7,083 nucleotides of DNA from Bacteroidaceae bacterium (GTDB lineage: Bacteria; Bacteroidota; Bacteroidia; Bacteroidales; Bacteroidaceae). Positions 1 through 5,043 of the stretch are shown here, piece after piece. The DNA is taken from the NCBI GenBank assembly GCA_017466965.1, contig JAFTTD010000128.1, forward strand, positions 1 through 7,083, given 5' to 3'. Position 1 is the stretch's first letter; every line of letters starts with the position of its first letter. Below the pieces are notes generated by a model. It saw only the letters and a list, made by a program, of their open reading frames with translations. It was not told the DNA's origin and did no database searches. Position numbers and translations under genes: made by a program.

Positions 1-72
1 AAAAAGGTAAGCCGTTCACCGAAATATCAAACAGGACGTGGTGAGAGCACCATCATAGAAGGCAGATATTAA
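1..72 (+). CDS. C-terminal end of an unidentified protein (partial)
   Basis: Reading from base 1, the forward frame is open for 23 codons and ends at TAA (70-72); the visible tail ends in QTGRGESTIIEGRY. I do not recognise the family. A second open frame (bases 3-44, ending TGA, with tail KGKPFTEISNRTW) is equally unblocked, so the frame is not certain. A forward gene ending here is supported mainly by the hairpin terminator at 157-188. That terminator also separates it from the exporter gene downstream, so the two are probably not one transcript. Confidence 0.4.
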   Translation, partial: KKVSRSPKYQTGRGESTIIEGRY

Positions 73-156
73 ATGTAAATTGAGATAATTTCTGTAATTA
101 TCCATTAGTCCTCATAAAAGATATTATAACTAATATGTGAATTTACAATAGATTAG

Positions 157-200
157 GATAGGCTATTTGTTAATGCTAGTAGCCTATCTTTATTTTATTT
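157..200 (+). terminator. Hairpin terminator after the upstream gene
   Basis: GATAGGCTA (157-165) pairs perfectly with TAGCCTATC (180-188) around a 14-base loop, and a T-rich tail (189-200, TTTATTTTATTT) follows. This is the layout of a forward intrinsic terminator. It lies 85 bases after the partial upstream gene and 49 bases before the exporter start. No convincing Bacteroidetes promoter stands out in the short space between it and base 238. Confidence 0.72.
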
Positions 201-237
201 CCAAAATTATAAAATACATAAATTCCATCGTTTTGAT

Positions 238-2436
238 ATGTCAAAATTCCCTGTAGCAATACAACGTGATTGCATGCAATGTGGTATTGTATGTTTACAA
301 ATGATTTGCAAACATTATGGCAAAAAATTAACATTGAGTTTTTTGTCCAAACTTTGTCATGTGTCTAGTGAAGGAGTTTCATTATTAGCAATTGAAAATA
401 TTTCAAAAGCGATTGGATTTAATACCGTTTCAACGCTTTGCACAATTGAAAATCTGAGTTTGAACAATAATCCATGTATACTCCACTGGAATCAGAATCA
501 TTTTGTAGTTCTGTACAAAGTTAAAAAAGAAAAAGAATTTAGTATTGCCGATCCCAGCAAAGGCTTAACATCATATTCACTTGAGGAGTTCAAAGAGCAT
601 TGGATTAGTACACGCTCAAACGGTGAAGATAAAGGCATAGTAATGTTTCTTGAGCCGACTCCTACATTCTATTCGAATTATGAAGATTCTGATGAGATTA
701 AAGAAACACGTTCATTACGTTTTCTCTTTAATTATATAAAAAAAGATAAGAAATATTTTGCACAGATTATTCTTGGTCTCTTAGCAGGAAGTTTGATACA
801 ACTTATCCTTCCCTTCCTCACCCAGAGCATCGTGGATGTCGGCATCAAGAACCAAGATATAAGTTTCATATGCCTAATACTTCTTGGTCAACTCATGCTC
901 ACTATCAGTCGTACTGCGATAGATTTTATCAGAAACTGGTTGCTTCTGCATATATCTTTGCGCATCAATATATCGCTTATAAGTGATTTCTTTATAAAGT
1001 TGTTAAAACTACCGATGTCTTTCTTTGATACAAAACTGATGGGGGATCTGATGCAGCGCATGAATGATCACAACAGAGTGAACAACTTTCTTACACAACA
1101 GACACTAAACATTACATTTGCGATGTTCAGTTTTGTCATATTTTCGGTAGTGCTTTTTATTTATAATCACTTTGTGTTCGTGGTATTTCTTTTGGGAAGC
1201 GTACTATATGGCGGTTGGATGAGCCTGTTCATGAGAAAGAGGAAGATGCTTGATTATGAGTTATTTGCACAACAAGCTATCAACAATAATAAGACGTACG
1301 AATTTATTACTTCAATACAAGAAATTAAATTGCAGGATTGTGAGCAACGCAGACGATGGGAATGGGAAGACACTCAGATAAATTTGTTTAGAGTTCAGAT
1401 GAAGTCTCTAAAACTACAACAGACTCAGGAAGTAGGTTCGGTCTTCATCAATGAAGTTAAGAATATGGTGATTACTGTTGTTGCAGCGGCAGCAGTAATA
1501 AATGGAGAAATGTCCATTGGTATGATGCTCGCCGTACAATATATTATAGGCCAGTTAAACTCACCAGTTAATCAGTTAATGTTTTTTTTCTATTATTTAC
1601 AGGATGTCAAAATAAGCCTTGAGCGAATCAACGAGATCCATAAAACTGATGACGAGAACAGTAGAGAAGATTTGCTCTGTTCTTTGTCAAACGTTCGTGA
1701 TGGTATACGAGTAGAGAATGTCATGTTCAAATATGATTCTCATTCACTCACAAAGACGATAGATGACATTTGCTTGCATATCCCAAATGGCAAAGTAACA
1801 GCGATAGTCGGGGCTTCAGGAAGTGGAAAGACGACTCTCATTCGTCTTTTACTTGGGTACTATCCTGTTATAGAAGGGAAAATCTGTATTGGTGGAACAA
1901 ACATAGATTCGCTCAACAAGAAATGGTGGCGTAGGAAGTGTGGGGTTGTGATGCAGGATGGTGTCATTTTCTCGGAGAGCATAGCAAGAAATATTGCTGT
2001 CTACGATGAAGATATTGATGAAGAACGTCTTTTGAAGGCAACAGAGATTGCATGTGTCAAGGATTACATATTGTCTCTGCCACTAAAATTCAACACAAAA
2101 ATTGGACGTGATGGTATCGGACTTAGCCAAGGGCAGAAACAACGCATACTCATAGCTCGTGCTGTATATAAGAATCCAGAATACATATTTCTGGATGAGG
2201 CCACAAATTCCCTTGATGCTAATAATGAACGTGCCATAGTAGATAATCTCAACACTTTCTTCAAAGGAAGAACAGTCATAATTGTTGCTCATCGCCTGAG
2301 TACAGTGAAGAATGCAGATCAGATTCTCGTTCTTGATCATGGTAAAGTGATTGAAGTTGGCAATCATGAATCACTGACTGCTAAGCGAAGTGCTTATTAC
2401 AAACTTGTAAAAAATCAATTAGAATTAGGTAATTGA
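238..2436 (+). CDS. Peptidase-containing ABC exporter (C39 peptidase + membrane domain + ATPase)
   Basis: This 732-residue protein has the full length and domain order of a bacteriocin/peptide-processing ABC exporter. Such exporters cut a leader, usually after a double glycine, from a small peptide and export the mature part. Residues 1-140 are a C39 cysteine peptidase: Q9 (oxyanion hole), C15 in MQCG, H88 in NQNHFVV and D105 in ADPS form the expected active site. Residues about 170-450 are the membrane domain with several hydrophobic helices. Residues about 488-732 are the ATPase: Walker A GASGSGKT (525-532), Q-loop Q573, signature LSQGQ (629-633), Walker B ending FLDE (651-654), D-loop SLD (658-660) and H-loop H685. 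All catalytic residues are present, so the gene itself appears intact. The start at 238 places the Q/C active-site motif at the usual distance from the N-terminus. The coding sequence, especially its first 500 bases, looks more AT-rich than GH105 in this window. A HlyD-type adaptor gene begins one base after the stop, as in an operon. The cargo is unknown. Confidence 0.95.
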   Translation: MSKFPVAIQRDCMQCGIVCLQMICKHYGKKLTLSFLSKLCHVSSEGVSLLAIENISKAIGFNTVSTLCTIENLSLNNNPCILHWNQNHFVVLYKVKKEKEFSIADPSKGLTSYSLEEFKEHWISTRSNGEDKGIVMFLEPTPTFYSNYEDSDEIKETRSLRFLFNYIKKDKKYFAQIILGLLAGSLIQLILPFLTQSIVDVGIKNQDISFICLILLGQLMLTISRTAIDFIRNWLLLHISLRINISLISDFFIKLLKLPMSFFDTKLMGDLMQRMNDHNRVNNFLTQQTLNITFAMFSFVIFSVVLFIYNHFVFVVFLLGSVLYGGWMSLFMRKRKMLDYELFAQQAINNNKTYEFITSIQEIKLQDCEQRRRWEWEDTQINLFRVQMKSLKLQQTQEVGSVFINEVKNMVITVVAAAAVINGEMSIGMMLAVQYIIGQLNSPVNQLMFFFYYLQDVKISLERINEIHKTDDENSREDLLCSLSNVRDGIRVENVMFKYDSHSLTKTIDDICLHIPNGKVTAIVGASGSGKTTLIRLLLGYYPVIEGKICIGGTNIDSLNKKWWRRKCGVVMQDGVIFSESIARNIAVYDEDIDEERLLKATEIACVKDYILSLPLKFNTKIGRDGIGLSQGQKQRILIARAVYKNPEYIFLDEATNSLDANNERAIVDNLNTFFKGRTVIIVAHRLSTVKNADQILVLDHGKVIEVGNHESLTAKRSAYYKLVKNQLELGN

Positions 2437-2437
2437 T

Positions 2438-2626
2438 ATGATGCAAAACATTATAAACAATAGTAAAAAGGAAGAAAAGGTAGAACTGCGTTCAGTCAAT
2501 ACTCGACGTTTTATTATTGAGGAACCACCCTTCTTCATTCGTTATGGAACCATAATTATCGTGTTCCTTTTAATAATTGTATCAATTTTATTATATTATC
2601 CTTCTCAAACTTGTCACCATCCTTGA
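2438..2626 (+). pseudogene. Truncated HlyD-family secretion adaptor (5' fragment)
   Basis: The reading frame starts one base after the exporter stop, which implies translational coupling. It encodes a polar N-terminus with KVELRS, then EEPPFFIRYGT, then one hydrophobic helix at about residues 37-54 ending in LLYYP. This is the usual cytoplasmic tail plus single membrane anchor of HlyD-like adaptors that partner Bacteroidetes C39 exporters. Full adaptors have several hundred residues (coiled coil, lipoyl and barrel domains), but here similarity stops at P55 (about base 2602). Only SQTCHHP follows before TGA. No further adaptor-like sequence is visible in any forward frame up to base 3400. The remaining DNA belongs to a reverse-strand gene, so this is a rearrangement rather than a simple point mutation. 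A stable membrane-anchor peptide could still be made, but it could not bridge to the outer membrane. Confidence 0.8.
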
Positions 2627-2813
2627 TTTCACTTTCTCCCTCTTCACTGATATCAGGTCTTTCAATCGTGTTAATAATATTATACGCACTGGTACCGGTA
2701 TTGTCCACATCATAATAAATACTGTCAACAAGAACAGCAGCCTGGAGTATGCTATTATTCGCGCCAATCATCAGCAAAGCCATCAAGGCAAAAAGTTTCG
2801 CTATATTTTTCAT
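2556..2813 (-). pseudogene. Truncated secreted protein (signal peptide plus short N-terminus), possibly BspA/LRR-like
   Basis: The 85-codon reverse frame starts with a clear signal peptide (MKNIAKLFALMALLMIGANN, then SILQAA) with probable cleavage after about residue 25. Next comes AVLVDSIYYDVDNTGTSAY, which resembles the start of Bacteroidales BspA-like leucine-rich-repeat surface proteins (pattern: DGIYYxLD plus a polar stretch). That family call is from memory of the pattern and is weak. A charged stretch (EEGESEIKDGDKFEK) follows. From about base 2602 downward the frame is simply antisense to the adaptor fragment, giving a run-on tail (DNIIKLIQLLKGTR). The authentic part is therefore probably about 2603-2813, which is the 5' end of a longer gene lost at the junction. 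A promoter-like TATATTTG lies just upstream, so it may still be transcribed. The alternative is a genuine small secreted protein. Confidence 0.6.
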
Positions 2814-2851
2814 AAAATTAATTAGAAGATTACTAACATTTCTATTGATTG

Positions 2852-2859
2852 CAAATATA
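2852..2859 (-). promoter_or_regulatory. Bacteroidetes -7 promoter element for the truncated secreted-protein gene
   Basis: The reverse strand reads TATATTTG, an exact match to the Bacteroidetes -7 consensus TAnnTTTG. It lies 38 bases before the ATG at 2813 and would give a leader of about 30 bases. No clear -33 TTG is visible at the expected distance, as that area is A/T runs, so the assignment rests on the -7 box and its position. Confidence 0.45.
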
Positions 2860-2962
2860 GTTCCTTTTTTTTATTATAGGGATAAAAAGGAAAAGAAAAC
2901 TTTCTATCTGCCACTTACTGAGGCTAAAAATTATGAGATTGGTATAAGGAAACACTCGTAAA

Positions 2963-3070
2963 TTAGGAGTTGGGAGCTTCTTTAATTATGAATTAGGAGA
3001 TAGGAGATTCCTCGGCAAGCTCGGAATTTGGAACTTCTGAACTCCTAATTCATAATTCTTAATTCATAAT
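2963..3070. repeat. Heptamer repeats (TTATGAA / TTAGGAG) in inverted arms
   Basis: The left arm carries TTAGGAG (2963-2969), TTGGGAG (2970-2976), TTATGAA (2986-2992), TTAGGAG (2993-2999) and ATAGGAG (3000-3006). The right arm carries the complements in tandem: CTCCTAA (3042-3048), TTCATAA (3049-3055), TTCTTAA (3056-3062) and TTCATAA (3063-3069). The arms contain a perfect 16-bp inverted repeat: 2984-2999 pairs with 3042-3057 around about 42 bases. The same heptamer family reappears upstream of the GH105 gene at 4811-4852. The function is unknown. A long stem-loop or a decayed mobile repeat are possible readings. Confidence 0.75.
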
Positions 3071-3138
3071 TAAAACGATTAACCTTCTTCATTCTTTCCA
3101 TACAAATAAATTCTTTGCAGAGTGTCATAATCTGTAAA

Positions 3139-3222
3139 AGTCACTGACATTTATATAAAAGTCAGTGGCATACATATAAATCTCACTGACTTATACATAA
3201 ATGTCAATGAAGTTTGTAAAAA
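3139..3222. repeat. Four imperfect 21-bp tandem repeats
   Basis: Units run 3139-3159, 3160-3180, 3181-3201 and 3202-3222. Aligned by eye without gaps, units 2, 3 and 4 match unit 1 at about 17, 16 and 15 of 21 positions. The shared pattern is xGTCAnTGAC followed by an AT-rich half ending in ATAAA or TAAAA. The central base of GTCAnTGAC varies, and CACTGAC (3142-3148) in unit 1 is the reverse complement of GTCAGTG (3161-3167) in unit 2, so neighbouring units can also pair as a hairpin. A weaker related sequence may precede them at 3121-3138. Function unknown; no gene is encoded. Confidence 0.75.
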
Positions 3223-3273
3223 TTTCTGCGCAGTAATGTGTTTTCTGATGCGAAGAAAAAAATTATACTTTTA

Positions 3274-3365
3274 ACCCAAATCGGTCATTAGCGCATAAAA
3301 TAAGCTCCAAAGTTTTTGCCAAACTTTGGAGTTCACTTCATAATAGTCTGATGACCGATTTGGGT
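3274..3365. repeat. Nested double palindrome (92 bp)
   Basis: Outer arms ACCCAAATCGGTCAT (3274-3288) and ATGACCGATTTGGGT (3351-3365) are perfect 15-bp inverted repeats. Between them is a second perfect inverted repeat: CTCCAAAGTTT (3305-3315) and AAACTTTGGAG (3321-3331) with a 5-base loop. The symmetric spacers (16 and 19 bases) separate the two stems. Coding potential is absent. The compact shape with end-to-end inverted arms resembles a small non-autonomous repeat (MITE- or REP-like) that has settled just after the GH105 gene; whether it recurs in the genome cannot be seen here. Confidence 0.8.
3295..3331 (-). terminator. Probable terminator of the GH105 gene
   Basis: Read on the reverse strand, the inner hairpin (11-bp stem, 5-base loop, 3331 down to 3305) is followed by GCTTATTTTATG, a T-rich tail. 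It lies about 70 bases after the GH105 stop codon. A second T-rich run follows the outer stem further down. The forward strand has no comparable T-tract after the stem, so the element suits reverse-strand termination. Confidence 0.5.
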
Positions 3366-3399
3366 AAAGGGCAATCTGTATTCGTTTCTCCCGCTACTC

Positions 3400-4779
3400 T
3401 CATTTCACATAGAATATAGGTTCGTTAGTTTTAGGGTCTTCCTTATAGAACTGTATAGCGCTGTCGTTCATCTTTATGATGTGGTTGTTTAGCATTTCAA
3501 TTATTTCCGCTCCTGCCCAGATGACGGGGCCGTATCCGTGCGCAGCGAAGTTGTTGACAGGTCGGTATGCGTAGAAAGATGGGTCGAAAGCCATGCCTGT
3601 GCCCACGCATGTTCCGCTCACTTGTCCCTGTGGGGAGATTCGGGTATTTACATAGTTCCATGCAAGGAGTGTGGCAGCTCCGTATGCTTGCGGGTCAATC
3701 CATCCTTTGTTTATGGCGTGCGACATGCAGTAGGCGTAGATGGCTGTGCATGATGTTTCAAGGTATGTGTTGTTGCGGTCAAGAAGCTGGTGCCAAGCTC
3801 CGTCTGTTCCCTGAAGAGGCACTATGCCGTCAAGATGCTGCTTGAACCATGTCATCAGACTTGTACGCATCGGATGGCTTTCTGGAAGTGCGTCAAGTAG
3901 TTCACATGCGGTGAGCAATGCCCATCCGTTGGCTCTTCCCCAGAAGAATGAGGGGTGAGGATTCATGCTTTCTACCCATCCGTGGCGATAGAGCTGTTTG
4001 CTTTCTACCCACATTTTTTTTCGGAACAGGTCGAATTGTTCAACAGCTTCGGTTAGTCCGTCCGTGTCGTTTTCTGATGCAGCCTTCCATGCAAGTGCTG
4101 GTATTCCCATGAACATGTCGTCAAGCCACACGGTGTTTCTGAGTGGACGCATTCGGGCTAATGTGCCGTCGCTGAGTCGATATTGTCCTTTTGATATATA
4201 CTGGTGGTATGTCCTTATCTGGTTGTCAAGTTTGTCTGTAAGTTTGTTTATTTTGGCTTTGAGCATTGCGGCGCAGATGGCGCCTGCGTCATCAAGGGCT
4301 TCAGGCTTGACAACCTGGTGCATGAGAGGGTCTATTTTCTTCTCTTTTTTCAGAAGTTCAGTGAAAGCAGGAGCTAATGTGGCGAGATATTCCATTCGGC
4401 TGACGGCATAGTCGGTATATTTGCTGTCGCCAGTGACTTCACCAGCTCGCATCATGGCGCTGTATGTCACTCCCCATTCGTATGAAGTCAACCTGAATGT
4501 GCCTCTTACAAGCTGCGTCTCTTCATCAATCTTATCCATGTCGTCAATCTCCAGATGTGTGCGCTTGTTCTCTATTTTCATGAATGTGTTCTCTTCAAGA
4601 TAATTGCGCACTCTGTCGATGCTGCTTTTAACTTCTTCGGCTTTAGGAATGGAATAGGGGATTGTGTATGCGGGCTTCATCAGATGCAACGGCGTGTTGG
4701 CGTCGTTCACTTGCTTTGTCTGTGCGTTAGTTGCAATCAATGCGGCTCCGAACGCGATAGTTGTAATTATGGCTTTCAT
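3400..4779 (-). CDS. Secreted glycoside hydrolase family 105 protein (unsaturated rhamnogalacturonyl hydrolase-like)
   Basis: The protein has 459 residues. A signal peptide occupies about residues 1-19 (MKAIITTIAFGAALIATNAQ) with no lipobox cysteine, suggesting a soluble periplasmic enzyme. The rest is a helical (alpha/alpha)6-barrel-type sequence with GH105 hallmarks: LDDAGAICAAM (162-172), NTVWLDDMFMGIPAL (215-229), FFWGRANGWALLT (278-290), GAWHQLLD (327-334) and LETSCTAIYAY (340-350). Family members such as YteR and YesR hydrate the double bond of unsaturated galacturonate at the non-reducing end of oligosaccharides made by pectin or rhamnogalacturonan lyases. D220 or D221 is the likely catalytic acid, by position relative to the family's WxDD-like motif. 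Exact substrate cannot be read from sequence. No lyase, SusC/SusD pair or regulator adjoins it, so it looks like a stand-alone unit with its own promoter (4912-4943) and terminator. An N-terminal extension of about 45 residues makes it longer than minimal GH105 proteins. Its codons look more GC-rich than those of the exporter. Confidence 0.88.
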   Translation of the reverse strand: MKAIITTIAFGAALIATNAQTKQVNDANTPLHLMKPAYTIPYSIPKAEEVKSSIDRVRNYLEENTFMKIENKRTHLEIDDMDKIDEETQLVRGTFRLTSYEWGVTYSAMMRAGEVTGDSKYTDYAVSRMEYLATLAPAFTELLKKEKKIDPLMHQVVKPEALDDAGAICAAMLKAKINKLTDKLDNQIRTYHQYISKGQYRLSDGTLARMRPLRNTVWLDDMFMGIPALAWKAASENDTDGLTEAVEQFDLFRKKMWVESKQLYRHGWVESMNPHPSFFWGRANGWALLTACELLDALPESHPMRTSLMTWFKQHLDGIVPLQGTDGAWHQLLDRNNTYLETSCTAIYAYCMSHAINKGWIDPQAYGAATLLAWNYVNTRISPQGQVSGTCVGTGMAFDPSFYAYRPVNNFAAHGYGPVIWAGAEIIEMLNNHIIKMNDSAIQFYKEDPKTNEPIFYVK

Positions 4780-4810
4780 GCGTTTATGATTATTTTAGGA
4801 AGGTTTTTAA

Positions 4811-4852
4811 TTATGAGTTATGAATTATGAGCTATGAATTAAGAATTATGAA
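4811..4852. repeat. Six tandem heptamers (TTATGAR type)
   Basis: The forward strand reads TTATGAG (4811-4817), TTATGAA (4818-4824), TTATGAG (4825-4831), CTATGAA (4832-4838), TTAAGAA (4839-4845) and TTATGAA (4846-4852): six units in perfect 7-base register, each close to TTATGAR. The array lies between the GH105 start (4779) and its proposed promoter, so it would be in that gene's untranslated leader. It shares its unit with the arms at 2963-3070 on the far side of the GH105 gene. Confidence 0.85.
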
Positions 4853-4911
4853 TCCTTGTAAATTCTCCTTTCTTTTATTTGTTTAACCAATGGTTTAAGC
4901 TCTTCTACTCA

Positions 4912-4943
4912 CAAAGTTATGAAAAAGTGAAATCAGATGCAAA
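4912..4943 (-). promoter_or_regulatory. Promoter of the GH105 gene (Bacteroidetes type)
   Basis: On the reverse strand TTTG (4943-4940, at the end of a T run) is followed after 20 bases by TAACTTTG (4919-4912). This matches the Bacteroidetes -33 TTTG / -7 TAnnTTTG pattern with near-standard spacing. Transcription would start near 4905, giving an untranslated leader of about 125 bases that contains the heptamer array. Just downstream, 4883-4898 holds an imperfect palindrome around AACCAATGGTT, a possible but unproven regulator site. Confidence 0.65.
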
Positions 4944-4980
4944 AAAATATTGTGTTTGAGTGAGCAAAAATGAAATATGA

Positions 4981-5009
4981 TTGTTATTATGTCATTCTTG
5001 ATATATTTT
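4981..5009 (+). promoter_or_regulatory. Probable promoter of the OmpA-family gene
   Basis: TTG (4981-4983) and TATATTTT (5002-5009) are spaced by 18 bases and fit the -33 / -7 pattern with one mismatch in the -7 box. Transcription would begin near 5015. This leaves almost no leader before the ATG at 5017 but about 28 bases before the ATG at 5044, supporting the later start. Together with the promoter at 4912-4943 this makes a divergent promoter region. Confidence 0.5.
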
Positions 5010-5043
5010 TTAATACATGTTTAACAAACTAAAAACTATGATT

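Larger units (their letters stand above)
2814..3399. other. Gene-free, repeat-rich intergenic stretch
   Basis: No supported gene lies between the truncated secreted-protein start and the GH105 stop. In order, the stretch contains a promoter-like box (2852-2859), an A/T-rich run, heptamer repeats arranged as inverted arms (2963-3070), 21-bp imperfect tandem repeats (3139-3222) and a nested double palindrome (3274-3365). Short open frames crossing the start of this stretch have no recognisable features and overlap the reverse-strand signal-peptide gene, so I treat them as chance. Confidence 0.75.

Noticed and set aside
173..290. Short forward ORF starting at ATG 173, considered as a cargo peptide for the exporter
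   Set aside because: It begins inside the terminator hairpin, overlaps the exporter start out of frame, and lacks a double-glycine leader.
2064..2367. Reverse ORFs of 71 and 94 codons within the exporter ATPase region
   Set aside because: They are antisense to the conserved ABC signature, Walker B and H-loop region, so they are shadows.
2577..2961. Forward open frames of 70-82 codons covering 2577-2825 and 2749-2961
   Set aside because: They overlap the reverse signal-peptide ORF in antisense, have no leader, domain or start context, and the A/T richness of the area explains their length.
3139..3222. CRISPR array
   Set aside because: The repeats are directly adjacent with no unique spacers, are imperfect, and no cas gene is present.
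3538..4830. Several forward ORFs of 60-137 codons opposite the GH105 gene
   Set aside because: They are antisense to a well-supported gene with complete family motifs; their compositions (rich in Cys, Arg, Ser) are typical of shadow frames.
4881..5025. TGTTTAAC occurring at 4880-4887 and 5018-5025 as a possible shared operator of the divergent promoters
   Set aside because: An 8-base match in AT-rich DNA is likely by chance, and the two copies sit at different positions relative to their promoters.
5017..5043. Start of the OmpA-family gene at ATG 5017
   Set aside because: It would put nine polar residues ahead of a complete signal peptide and leaves essentially no leader after the proposed promoter; ATG 5044 fits better.
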